Assembly: GCA_003169845.1 (NCBI GenBank)
Contig: PNAG01000003.1
Location: forward strand, 1 to 64,000
Reading direction: 5' to 3'
From: Candidatus Dormiibacterota bacterium
GTDB taxonomy: Bacteria > Chloroflexota > Dormibacteria > Dormibacterales > Dormibacteraceae
DNA length: 64,000 nucleotides
The translations under genes and the position numbers were made by a program. The notes under the pieces are model-generated. The model did not search any database. It had not been told where the DNA came from and saw nothing but the letters and a program-made list of their open reading frames with translations. Below are positions 57,144 to 64,000 of the stretch, piece after piece. How positions within the stretch are numbered: position 1 is the stretch's first letter; each line of letters opens with the position of its first letter.

Positions 57144-58330
57144 GCCGCGGCCTCGATCTTGAGCCCGCGCATCACCGGGGCCATCAAGCCGCCCTGCACC
57201 AGCAGCGACAGCAGGACGACGCCGTAGGCGACGACGGATACGCGGCTGTCCACACCGGCAATGCCGGCCACGGAAAGCGCCAGCGCCACGGACAGCGCGC
57301 CGCGCAGGCCGGCCCAGAAGGTCACGTGCCTCCACGCCCACGGGATCGACGCGGCCCGCAAGTCGGCGAGGCCGAGCAGGCCGTACACCGGGACCACTCG
57401 CGTCACCAGCACGATCACGTAGACGACGAGCACGAGCCCGGCCACCGGCAGCAGGGTCGTGGCCGGCAATGCGGCCCCCACGAGGATGAAGAGCATCGCG
57501 TTGAGGACGAAGGCGAGAAGATTCCAGAAGCCGAGGAGCTGCGGGCCGTGGAGCCGTCCGATCTGCGCTCCGTAGCGCGCGACCACGATCCCGGCGACCA
57601 CGACCGCGACAATCCCTGACGCGTGTAGCAGGTCCGCGGCCAGGTAGCTGCCATATGCGATCACGAGCGTCGCCAGGATCTCGAGCGGCGCATCCTCCGC
57701 GAACCTGAGCAGGGCCAGGCCGAGAAACCCGACAGCAAGCCCGATCGCGGTCCCGCCGAGGGTGATCTCGACAAAGCGGAGCGTCGCGTCGCCGAATGAT
57801 GGCGTGCCGCTGAGGATGGTGGCGAGCACGGCGGAGAACACAGCCACGCCGGTGCCATCGTTGAACAGGCTCTCGCCCTCGAGGATTGCCTCGAGCCCGG
57901 CCGGTGCCCGAAGGCGCCGCAGCAAGGCGATGACCGCGATGGGGTCGGTGGCCGCAAGGATTGCGCCGAGCAGCATCGCGCTCGCCCAGCTGAGGCCGAT
58001 GGCCAGGTGAGTAAGGACCCCAATCAGCAGCACCGTGATCGCCACCCCGGCGGTGGCCAGGAGCCCAACCGGCAGGAGTCGCCGTCTCAGCTCGGCCAGG
58101 TCCAGGGTCAGCGCCGCCTCGAAGATCAGGCCGGGCACGAAGGCAAGCAGGATGACGCTGCCGCCGATGCGCGGGAACTGGCCGCCGGGCAGCAGGCCGA
58201 CCGCGATACCGGCCGCGGCAAGCGCCACGGGATAGGGCACCATGCGCGCTCGCTTCGACACCAGGCCGAGCACCGTCGCAACGGCGCCGACCAGGATGAG
58301 CAGGAGAAGAAATCTCTGCTCGGCGGTCAT
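57140..58330 (-). CDS. CPA1-type Na+/H+ antiporter
   Basis: A 396-residue, 12-helix cation/proton antiporter. The core ion-binding motifs are GAILAATDPIAVIALL, with the Asp of helix 5 analog, and EGESLFNDGTGVAVFS with Asn-Asp on helix 6. FWAGLRGALSVALALS provides the conserved Arg. No cytoplasmic tail is present, unlike NhaP of some bacteria. An in-frame TTG at 58333 immediately precedes ATG 58330. It is coupled to the glycosyltransferase gene downstream, with no functional link apparent. Confidence 0.92.
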   Translation of the reverse strand: MTAEQRFLLLLILVGAVATVLGLVSKRARMVPYPVALAAAGIAVGLLPGGQFPRIGGSVILLAFVPGLIFEAALTLDLAELRRRLLPVGLLATAGVAITVLLIGVLTHLAIGLSWASAMLLGAILAATDPIAVIALLRRLRAPAGLEAILEGESLFNDGTGVAVFSAVLATILSGTPSFGDATLRFVEITLGGTAIGLAVGFLGLALLRFAEDAPLEILATLVIAYGSYLAADLLHASGIVAVVVAGIVVARYGAQIGRLHGPQLLGFWNLLAFVLNAMLFILVGAALPATTLLPVAGLVLVVYVIVLVTRVVPVYGLLGLADLRAASIPWAWRHVTFWAGLRGALSVALALSVAGIAGVDSRVSVVAYGVVLLSLLVQGGLMAPVMRGLKIEAAA

Positions 58331-58392
58331 CAAGGGGTCCCCGCGAACTCACGGCGAAGCCTCTGAGTGGGGCTTTTTCGTGGGGTCCTCAT

Positions 58393-59130
58393 CTACAGCT
58401 CGAGGCTCATTCCGTCGCGCGCAGCCTTGACCTCGGTTCCGATCCGCTGCGTCAGGTCCGTGGCGAGCTCCCATGGATGCGCGCGCCAGACCGTCATGCC
58501 GTAGTGCGTGAGGATGGCCAGGCGCGGCTTGGCCTCGCGGATGATCCGCTCCGCGTCATCGAGGCAGAGGTGGGGCAGCTCGGCGCGGCACTGCATCAAC
58601 ACCACGTGGATCACCATCACGTCGGCTTTGTGCTGCTCCGCGATGCCGTCGTAGTAGGCGGAGTCGGTCACCCAGCCGAGGCGGTTGCCAAACCTGAACC
58701 CGTAGGTCTCGACCTGGTGCACGTGCCTCGGAGTGGTCGTAAAGGTGACATCACCGACCGTGTAGGACGTCTCAGGCTCGAGCCGGATGACCTCCTGCGG
58801 AAAGCGTCGCAGGTAGTTCAGCACGACCGGGTCGACGTCGAGGGCGTCGGAGGGACAGAACAACCGGCCGCGGTGCTGGAAGCCGCCTTCGGTCATCGCT
58901 TCGACCATCACATTGACGTCGCCCGCGTGGTCGAGGTGCCTGTGACTCAGCACGATCGCGTCGAGCTTCGTGAGGTCGACCTTCCGCCTGGCGTACTGCA
59001 CGATCGCGCCGGGCCCAGGGTCGAGGCTGATGCGCGTGTTCCCTTCTTCGATGTACAGGCCGCCGGAGGCTGCTAATTGCTTGGCGACCATGAAACGCGC
59101 GCCCGCCGTCCCCATGAAGGTCAATTTCAT
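58393..59130 (-). CDS. MBL-fold metallohydrolase (RNase Z-like)
   Basis: A 245-residue beta-lactamase-fold hydrolase of the RNase Z/PqqB-like branch. MKLTFMGTAGAR starts it, LSHRHLDHAGDVNVM is the metal-binding HxHxDH, TDSAYYDGI contains the bridging Asp and LTHYGMTVW the last His. It is too short and divergent to call RNase Z. ATG 59130 overlaps the DNA ligase stop by 4 nt (ATGA). The shared operon suggests a nucleic-acid substrate, but that is inference. Confidence 0.85.
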   Translation of the reverse strand: MKLTFMGTAGARFMVAKQLAASGGLYIEEGNTRISLDPGPGAIVQYARRKVDLTKLDAIVLSHRHLDHAGDVNVMVEAMTEGGFQHRGRLFCPSDALDVDPVVLNYLRRFPQEVIRLEPETSYTVGDVTFTTTPRHVHQVETYGFRFGNRLGWVTDSAYYDGIAEQHKADVMVIHVVLMQCRAELPHLCLDDAERIIREAKPRLAILTHYGMTVWRAHPWELATDLTQRIGTEVKAARDGMSLEL

Positions 59131-60782
59131 GTCTCAGCAACCTCACTCAGAGCAGGCACCGTCTTCTCTCCGAAGTAGCGTTCATATAGCTCGGCGACGC
59201 GATCCCGGGTGTCGATCTCGCCGACCGGCTTGTCGTCACGGATGCGAACGATGCGCGGAAACCGTAGGGCGTACCCGCTCTTGTGTCGAGTGGAATGCTG
59301 GATCGAGTCGAACGCGACCTCGAGCACGACCTCAGGCTTGACCAGGCGCACGTGTCCGTGATCCTCGGTGGTGATCTCCAGGAAGCGTTTGGTCATGGTT
59401 GCGATCTCAGCATCGGTCAACCCGGTGTAGGCCTTGCCCACGTTGACCAGCCGCCCCGCGCTCGTGTCCATCACCGCGAACGTGTAGTCCGACAGCACAC
59501 CCTTCCGCTTGCCGTGACCCCACTCGACCGCCGTCACCACCACGTCGAGGGTCGCGAGCGGGCGCTTCAACTTCAGCCACGCGAGCCCGCGGCGACCGGG
59601 TGTGTAAGGGCTCAGCGGATCTTTCACCATGAGGCCCTCGTTGCCCCGCTCGCGGGTCTCGGCGAAGATCCGGTCGAGGTGGTCGGGATTCGTGGCCACT
59701 TCGAGCCGCGCCAGGAGAAACGGGGCCTCGAGACCAAGGCCCTCCATCAGCCGGCGCCGGGTTTCGAGCGCCTCGTCCAGCAGGGGCCGGCCATCGAGCC
59801 ACAGGAGGTCGAAAACGACCAGCACCACAGGCACCTCCTCGCGCAGCTCGGTCGAGACCTTCTTGCGTCCGAGCCGCCGCTGCAGCTCGAAAAACCTGAG
59901 CACGCGGCCGTCCCGATGCGCGAGCACCTCGCCATCGAAAAGCACGTCGTGGCCGAGCGACGGCGCATTCTCAGTCAGTTCTGGAAAGGCGCTCGTCGTC
60001 TCCTTGAGGTCGCGCGAGAAGAGCTCCACCCGGTCGCCCTGGCGATGAAGCTGGCAGCGCACGCCGTCGTACTTCTCCTCCGTCCACACGCTGCCCGCGC
60101 CCATGCGCTCGAAAGCCTCGGCGGCGGTCTCCACCGGGCTGGCGAGCATGAAGCGCACGGGCTGGAACAGCGTGACAGTGGTGGTGTCGAACTGCTTGTG
60201 CTTGCAGCGAAGCGCGGTTTCACCGATGTCGCCGGTGATGAGGTGGACGCGCTTCACCTGCGTGATCGGGACTTCGAACGCATCCGCGATCGCCGCCTCG
60301 ACCAGGCCCTCGCTCAGCCCGATGCGCAGCTCGCCCGAGATGATCTTGATGAAGAAACGGGCGGCCTCTGGGTCCAAACGCTGCAAGAGCGATGCCAGGG
60401 GCGCCTCCTTTGCCTTCCCTCGCGCGGTCCGAATCGCTTCCAGTGTCTCGTCGACTTCCTGCAGAGACACCGGCTCTGGCTGCGTGCGCCCGTCGAGCGC
60501 CTCACCCGCCCAATCGCCGAGATCGGAGTGCTTGCGAAAAATGCTGCCGAGCTCGTCCTCATCGCGGCCGGAGAGCGACGAAACGGCCTTGCTGACCGTC
60601 GACCACCCCAGACCGAGCGTCCTTCTTTGCGACGGGCTGAACGCCCGACCGCTCATGAAAACGGCGGCGCGCCGGAGGTCGTCGTCGTCGAGGCCGCGCA
60701 GGTACGCGGCGAGGACACGTGTCTTCTCGAGTGTGGCGGGCGTGGAGCCGACCGCGGCCGCAGCCCGCGCGAAATTAAGCAT
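59127..60782 (-). CDS. ATP-dependent DNA ligase (LigB/archaeal type)
   Basis: A 551-residue ligase sealing nicks with ATP. The N-terminal DNA-binding domain spans about 1-200. The adenylation motif is EEKYDGVRCQLH with catalytic Lys, followed by ELFSRDL, FDGEVLAHRDG, GNEGLMVKD and LKLKRP (motifs III-V). The OB domain ends before ALSEVAET. It resembles archaeal and actinobacterial LigB/LigC-like enzymes rather than NAD ligase LigA. ATG 60782 (or TTG 60785) lies 10 (7) nt from TACGAT. It is divergent from a Cys-rich gene. Confidence 0.93.
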   Translation of the reverse strand: MLNFARAAAAVGSTPATLEKTRVLAAYLRGLDDDDLRRAAVFMSGRAFSPSQRRTLGLGWSTVSKAVSSLSGRDEDELGSIFRKHSDLGDWAGEALDGRTQPEPVSLQEVDETLEAIRTARGKAKEAPLASLLQRLDPEAARFFIKIISGELRIGLSEGLVEAAIADAFEVPITQVKRVHLITGDIGETALRCKHKQFDTTTVTLFQPVRFMLASPVETAAEAFERMGAGSVWTEEKYDGVRCQLHRQGDRVELFSRDLKETTSAFPELTENAPSLGHDVLFDGEVLAHRDGRVLRFFELQRRLGRKKVSTELREEVPVVLVVFDLLWLDGRPLLDEALETRRRLMEGLGLEAPFLLARLEVATNPDHLDRIFAETRERGNEGLMVKDPLSPYTPGRRGLAWLKLKRPLATLDVVVTAVEWGHGKRKGVLSDYTFAVMDTSAGRLVNVGKAYTGLTDAEIATMTKRFLEITTEDHGHVRLVKPEVVLEVAFDSIQHSTRHKSGYALRFPRIVRIRDDKPVGEIDTRDRVAELYERYFGEKTVPALSEVAET

Positions 60783-60791
60783 CAAGTGGCC

Positions 60792-60798
60792 TATCGTA
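60792..60798. promoter_or_regulatory. Overlapping divergent -10 elements (TATCGTA)
   Basis: Plus TATCGT (60792-60797) is 8 nt before ATG 60806. Minus TACGAT (60798-60793) is 7 nt before TTG 60785 and 10 nt before ATG 60782. It is identical to the heptamer between lysR and the carboxyltransferase gene. Confidence 0.6.
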
Positions 60799-60805
60799 GA
60801 TCGCG

Positions 60806-61018
60806 ATGCGACGCTGTCCATACCTCGAGGAATACCTGAAGGAGCGGCGCTCCGTGCTGCGCATCTACAGGTTTGATTGCCACGTCGACCGCCGCTCGAA
60901 GCGGAAATACGCGCTGAGCGACAGCCCTCCCATCTGCGTGCGCAACTACGAAGATTGCCCGCTCTACCAGGCCGAGAAGAGGCGCGAGGATCAAACGATC
61001 ACTCGCTATACAGATTGA
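60806..61018 (+). CDS. Small Cys-rich protein beside DNA ligase
   Basis: A 70-residue basic protein with four cysteines (C4, C25, C44, C51) set in MRRCPYLEEY, RFDCHVD, PPICVRNYEDCPLYQ. The spacing could hold zinc or an iron-sulfur cluster. It is a small molecule-sized domain with many Arg and Tyr residues, so nucleic-acid binding is possible. The family is not recognised. It shares its TGA with a TTG start of the next gene (TTGA), so the two are coupled, and its promoter overlaps that of the DNA ligase. Confidence 0.65.
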   Translation: MRRCPYLEEYLKERRSVLRIYRFDCHVDRRSKRKYALSDSPPICVRNYEDCPLYQAEKRREDQTITRYTD

Positions 61019-61371
61019 CCTGCACGGTTTGCTCCGCCCCGGTGCTGCCCCTCGAGGGCGCGTGTGTCTTTTGTCACGCGCCGATCACCGGGGATGAGGA
61101 CACCGGCGAGCTGCTCGACTACCTGGTCAAGCGGATTCCCGTCGCAAAGGTCAAGCGGGGCCACCTGAACCGCGGCCCGATCACCGAGCTCGTGCTCGAC
61201 ATCGCCGGCCGCAGCTTCCGGGCGCGGGTGAAGAACGAGCAGCTCGAGCTCCTGCCGCCGGTTCGTCTGTCGGCGTGGGTGGACCTGCTGCTCACCAAGC
61301 TCAGCGACGCCGCCGCGGTGGACCCAGACCTGCGGCGCGCCGTACTTCGCTCCGGCTGGGCCCTGCGCTAG
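61015..61371 (+). CDS. Zinc-ribbon protein
   Basis: A 118-residue protein. An N-terminal ribbon CTVCSAP...CVFCHAP has two CxxC pairs about 14 residues apart, followed by an acidic loop (GDEDTGELLDYL) and a beta-rich basic domain (VKRGHLNRGPITELVLDIAGRSFRARV in parts). The function is unknown. TTG 61015 overlaps the preceding stop. Co-transcribed with the Cys-rich protein and opposite the DNA ligase, it could be part of a DNA-end or nucleotide handling module, which is speculation. Confidence 0.7.
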   Translation: MTCTVCSAPVLPLEGACVFCHAPITGDEDTGELLDYLVKRIPVAKVKRGHLNRGPITELVLDIAGRSFRARVKNEQLELLPPVRLSAWVDLLLTKLSDAAAVDPDLRRAVLRSGWALR

Positions 61372-61422
61372 AGGCGCATGGGCGCCGAAGATCCGTCGAG
61401 GGCTTTCCGGCCGCGCCTCTAG
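61368..61422. terminator. Inverted repeat holding both stop codons of convergent genes
   Basis: CTAGAGGCGC (61368-61377) and GCGCCTCTAG (61413-61422) are perfect 10-bp arms 35 bp apart. The plus gene's TAG (61369-61371) and the minus gene's TAG (61421-61419) lie inside the arms. A further stem can form in the loop. A bidirectional terminator is likely, although no T-tract exists. Confidence 0.5.
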
Positions 61423-62387
61423 AGCGCGAGAGCCAGCTGTTCGGTCGCTTCCAGGGCTGAGGCGCGGATGCCTCTTTTCCGGAGGTGGCGCGCGAAGTCC
61501 GCGGTGTAGCCGTGCACCGTGTACACCTGGTCGGCGCCAGACCTTTCGACGACCTCCATCAGCTCGTCGAAGTCGCAGTGGTCGGAGAGATCGAACGTCG
61601 CGTCGGCTCCAAACAGGCGGGCGAACTCGGCATCTTTGGCCCAGCCTGAGACCAGCGCGGTCCGGTAGCGCCCGAGGCGCCGCACCTCGTCCTTCCCGGA
61701 AGGAGGTGCGATCACGACCCGCCCATCCGGCGCATCCACATCGAGCTCGACCCAATGGGGCAGCGGCCGTCCCGCGGTGGCGTACTCGCGCGCGCAGGGC
61801 GCGCAGCGCTTCTCGAGCGCAAAGCTGAAACCGTAAGGGGCAAGCGCGAGCATCATCTCCTCGGTCTTGCCGAGGGCGTGACACAGCAGGACCGGGGTCA
61901 CATGGCTGTCGAGCGCGCGGCGGCACCACATCGCGATCGCCTCGACCGTCGAGTCAGGGTCGCCGAAGCGAAAGTGCGGGCGGCCATAGGTCGTCTCGAC
62001 GATCAGCACGTCCGCCTTCGGGACGAAGGTCGCCGGCACCCCGCCAGGTTGACGGAGCTTGATGTCTCCCGTGTACAGCAGGGTCGTGCCGTCGTGCTCG
62101 AACAGGAGCTGGGCCGATCCGAGCATGTGTCCGGCGGGGTGAAGCGTCACTGAGGCCTGGCCGCGGCGCATCGTTTCGTGGTAACCCAGCATCCGCCAGC
62201 CTCGGGGCCGGCGCGACTCCGGGATCAGTGCAAGCGTCTGTGGAGTGAGCAGGGCCTCCTTGTGGCGCCGCGCGTGGTCGGTGTGTGCATGAGAGATGAA
62301 GGCGAACGTCCTGACCACCAGCGGGTCCAGCCACATCCGGTGTCCGGGAAGCGAGACCCCGTGGTCCCACACGACCTCCCGGGTCAT
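61419..62387 (-). CDS. MBL-fold exonuclease-like protein (CPSF/SNM1 type)
   Basis: A 322-residue beta-lactamase-fold protein. FISHAHTDHARRHKEAL carries the HxHxDH metal site. LHPAGHMLGSAQLLFE and LLYTGDIKLRQ add the later His and Asp. SGWAKDAEF and DLSDHCDFDELME resemble beta-CASP-like end motifs. It belongs with bacterial nucleases found alongside ATP-dependent ligases. Here the ligase is close by (59127-60782) but in a different operon. ATG 62387 overlaps nnrE by 4 nt. DNA 5'-end processing is inferred. Confidence 0.83.
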   Translation of the reverse strand: MTREVVWDHGVSLPGHRMWLDPLVVRTFAFISHAHTDHARRHKEALLTPQTLALIPESRRPRGWRMLGYHETMRRGQASVTLHPAGHMLGSAQLLFEHDGTTLLYTGDIKLRQPGGVPATFVPKADVLIVETTYGRPHFRFGDPDSTVEAIAMWCRRALDSHVTPVLLCHALGKTEEMMLALAPYGFSFALEKRCAPCAREYATAGRPLPHWVELDVDAPDGRVVIAPPSGKDEVRRLGRYRTALVSGWAKDAEFARLFGADATFDLSDHCDFDELMEVVERSGADQVYTVHGYTADFARHLRKRGIRASALEATEQLALAL

Positions 62388-63076
62388 CGGACGGGATCCA
62401 GCCTGACCCGATCGGCGGTCGAGAAGAGGTCTGGCGGCACCCTCACGCCGGCCATCGCGTAAGCCTCGAACGGCACGCCGATGTCGGCCAGCCAGACCTC
62501 GCCGGCCTGTTGTGGCCCGTCGCCTGCGAGAAGCCCCGGCTTGGGAAGGCCGAGCGTCACAGTCGTATGCGCCTGCACGCAGGGAGCGTAGGCGACGCCG
62601 GAGTCGGCGTCGAGCCCGGATGGAACGTCCACCGAGATGACCCGCAGCTTCGAGGAGTTGATCGCCTCGATCCATTCCGCGAATCGGCCCTCGGGGCGCC
62701 TGGTCAGTCCCGTGCCGAAGATCGCGTCGATGACAGCCTCTGCCCCGTCCAGCTGCACGTCGCTTGCGACCGCCACTCCAGTCCGCCGAAGCGCGACCAG
62801 CTCACGCGCCGCGGCTCCCTGGAGCCGGGCGAGGTCGATACAGCACACCCGCCGCAGCTTTCCCCAGCGGTGCAGGTGCCGCGCCGCGGCCAGGCCGTCG
62901 CCGGCGTTGTTGCCGACGCCGCACACCACGGTCGTGGCGTCTGGGCAGAAGCGAGCCACCTGCCAGCCCGCGGCCTCCATCAACCAGTCCACCGAGATGC
63001 CGAAGCGCTCCTGTGCGAGCGCGTCGACGTCTTTGACCTGGTGGCTATTGAGTGTCGGTAGGGCGCTGGACGACAA
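62384..63076 (-). CDS. nnrE: NAD(P)H-hydrate epimerase, single-domain
   Basis: It repairs hydrated NADH/NADPH by epimerising R and S forms. The 230-residue protein has SVDWLMEAAGWQVA, VCGVGNNAGDGLAAARHLHRWG and FGTGLTRRPEG, with VDVPSGLDADSG as phosphate loop. The dehydratase (NnrD) domain usually fused in bacteria is absent. No ATG or GTG precedes the conserved start (LNSHQVKDVDAL). TTG 63076 is the nearest standard codon and overlaps the upstream gene by 32 nt. Confidence 0.88.
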   Translation of the reverse strand: MSSSALPTLNSHQVKDVDALAQERFGISVDWLMEAAGWQVARFCPDATTVVCGVGNNAGDGLAAARHLHRWGKLRRVCCIDLARLQGAAARELVALRRTGVAVASDVQLDGAEAVIDAIFGTGLTRRPEGRFAEWIEAINSSKLRVISVDVPSGLDADSGVAYAPCVQAHTTVTLGLPKPGLLAGDGPQQAGEVWLADIGVPFEAYAMAGVRVPPDLFSTADRVRLDPVR

Positions 63077-63728
63077 AAGAGCAATACGGGTCGTGACGGT
63101 GGATGGAGTCGGCCTGCGAGATGTTGGTGCCAAGCAGTCTCGACATCAGCTGCGGAGTGATAGTGCAGACCTGCGGGAACTTGAGCGCGGTGTTGCGGAA
63201 CGGGCAGTTATGGATCGTGACCTTCACGCCTTCGGCTGTCTCCGTCTGCTCGGCCAGGGTGCCGGCCCGGCCGATCCAGGTCACCACCCGCCGCATCTTC
63301 TCATCGAAATCCAGGCCCTCGAGCGCCGGTTCTATCGCGGTCGCGTGCCGGGCGGCCACCCGGGAGAAGACCTCGTCGAGCGCTTCTGGGCCGCCCATCT
63401 CCTGCACCTCCTGGAGCACCATCGAGGCGAGCTGCCCATAGCGCTTGGGGAACACAGAGTCGGCCCGCTCGGTTAGGGAGAAGATGAGGGCCGGGCGTCC
63501 CCGGCCACCGCGTTCTGGGTGGCTCACGACGAAACCATCGCGTTCGAGGTTGGTGAGGTGCTGGCGGACGGCGTTGGGCGTGACGCCGAGGTCGCTGGCG
63601 ACGGTTTCCGCGCTTGAGCGGCCCCTGCGCCGAAGCAGCTCGAGGACTTCCATGCGGGTCGAACGCCCGGCGATCATGAGGGGCACATCCGGTCGGTTTC
63701 GGGCCATGCTAGCAGAGCCCGGAGGCAT
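63045..63728 (-). CDS. SufR-like iron-sulfur cluster-responsive regulator
   Basis: A 227-residue winged-helix regulator. TRMEVLELLRRRGRSSAETVA begins the DNA-binding domain, and GVTPNAVRQHLTNLERDGFV is its helix-turn-helix. The C-terminal domain has three cysteines spaced C-x12-C-x27-C (HNCPF...QVCTI...PYCSF), the spacing I recall for SufR [4Fe-4S] ligands. It probably senses Fe-S status and represses suf genes. Those are not in the window but may lie to the right. ATG 63728 or ATG 63707 could be the start. It is divergent from the partial gene at 63793. Confidence 0.85.
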   Translation of the reverse strand: MPPGSASMARNRPDVPLMIAGRSTRMEVLELLRRRGRSSAETVASDLGVTPNAVRQHLTNLERDGFVVSHPERGGRGRPALIFSLTERADSVFPKRYGQLASMVLQEVQEMGGPEALDEVFSRVAARHATAIEPALEGLDFDEKMRRVVTWIGRAGTLAEQTETAEGVKVTIHNCPFRNTALKFPQVCTITPQLMSRLLGTNISQADSIHRHDPYCSFVVQRPTDTQ

Positions 63729-63744
63729 TTATTACAGATCATCC

Positions 63745-63772
63745 TTGACAAATTGGCGGAGGCTCGTAAACT
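63745..63772 (+). promoter_or_regulatory. Strong sigma-70 promoter (TTGACA-16-TAAACT)
   Basis: A consensus -35 TTGACA (63745-63750), 16-bp spacer and TAAACT (63767-63772) precede the gene at 63793, which also has GGGAGA (63779-63784) as ribosome binding site. It is the only canonical -35 in the window and lies next to the SufR-like gene, so it may be the promoter that regulator controls. Confidence 0.65.
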
Positions 63773-63792
63773 TTTGGGCGGGAGAAAAAGAT

Positions 63793-64000
63793 ATGACCAT
63801 GATCAAGCAGGCGAGCCGCGCCATCGAGCACATGACCGCCAGGGAGATGCGGATCCAGCGGGCCAAGTACGCCCGCCGTAACAAGATGCATCACATCGAC
63901 CGGCTCCTGAACGAGCTGGAGATGCTGAACCTGGCCGACCAGCGGCAGATGCCGCCCGTGCTCTCGGTCGCCATCAACAAGGTCATCGAGGAGTCGCCCG
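63793..64000 (+). CDS. Unknown helical protein, partial at right edge
   Basis: 69 codons run off the window. The visible part is almost all helical, basic at first (REMRIQRAKYARRNKMHHIDRL) and then neutral (LNELEMLNLADQRQMPPVLSVAI). There is no signal peptide. The family is not recognised. A canonical promoter and a good ribosome binding site suggest strong expression. Confidence 0.6.
   Translation, partial: MTMIKQASRAIEHMTAREMRIQRAKYARRNKMHHIDRLLNELEMLNLADQRQMPPVLSVAINKVIEESP

Noticed and set aside
56025-58352. 775-codon open frame on the minus strand
   Set aside because: Only its last 372 codons are the GT87-like gene; the first part reads the antiporter gene in the wrong frame and has no hydrophobic pattern. 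The GTG at 57143 with GTGA overlap is the better start.
58357-58378. AAGCC...GGCTTTTT hairpin on the plus strand
   Set aside because: It resembles a plus-strand terminator, but all neighbours are on the minus strand and the stem is 5 bp. There is no transcript for it to end.
1-64000. tRNA, rRNA, CRISPR, insertion sequence, prophage or origin
   Set aside because: I looked on both strands for cloverleaf ends, direct-repeat arrays, transposase or integrase motifs and DnaA-box clusters and saw none. The only dispersed repeats are the small hairpin elements reported.

Overview
The window is GC-rich DNA (visibly about two-thirds G+C) with genes packed head to tail, frequent 1-4 nt ATGA/GTGA/TTGA/CTGA overlaps and almost no untranslated space. 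Gene content points to a high-GC Terrabacteria lineage. Actinobacteria-like traits are a phosphatidylinositol-mannoside-type lipid cluster, F420 synthesis with an F420-dependent glucose-6-phosphate dehydrogenase, a SufR-like regulator and an Rv2578c-type radical SAM protein. I cannot separate Actinomycetota from Chloroflexota/Ca. Dormibacterota by eye. No rRNA, tRNA, CRISPR array, transposase or phage gene was seen, so this looks like ordinary chromosome.

Layout. 1-6000 (mostly minus): two acyl-CoA dehydrogenases, a MarR-controlled DHA2 efflux pump and an F420-type luciferase-like oxidoreductase. 5993-8680: a PolX-like PHP phosphoesterase divergent from folE, then a Thr-Pro repeat surface protein. 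8724-17340 (plus): one long apparent operon, arsR-ino1-two acyltransferases-pimA-like mannosyltransferase-CDP-alcohol phosphotransferase-holB-hisC-HD protein-2-hydroxyacid dehydrogenase. The first six genes make inositol phosphate and build an acylated, mannosylated phosphoinositide. 17516-25500: HAD phosphatase, PIG-L deacetylase, ispH, MaoC protein, diguanylate cyclase, Nudix, MFS, sirtuin, birA. 25521-28960: fgd-cofC-cofE-cofD, an F420 unit. 28953-40188: yqeY, nth, a radical SAM gene under a LexA-like box, a Ser/Thr kinase facing a CHASE2 adenylate cyclase, SDR, alcohol dehydrogenase and a metallopeptidase. 40317-52913: GH15 glucosidase, carboxyltransferase with divergent LysR, two metal-dependent or membrane enzymes, amidase, VWA protein, pckA and a MoaD-MoaE fusion. 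52967-64000: methyltransferase, PLP enzyme, clpP, GT87-like protein, antiporter, two MBL-fold proteins, ATP-dependent DNA ligase, small Cys-rich proteins, nnrE and a SufR-like regulator.

The most striking signal is not a gene. At least 22 transcription-unit starts have a TAnnnT hexamer only 6-10 nt before the start codon, which indicates pervasive leaderless transcription. Used as a guide, this pattern and family N-termini imply near-cognate starts (CTG for cofD and the MaoC gene, ATC for marR). A second signal is a pair of about 115-bp intergenic repeats (21038-21160 and 39568-39680), each carrying two hairpins. A third is a shorter REP-like pair (11951-11994 and 52920-52964).
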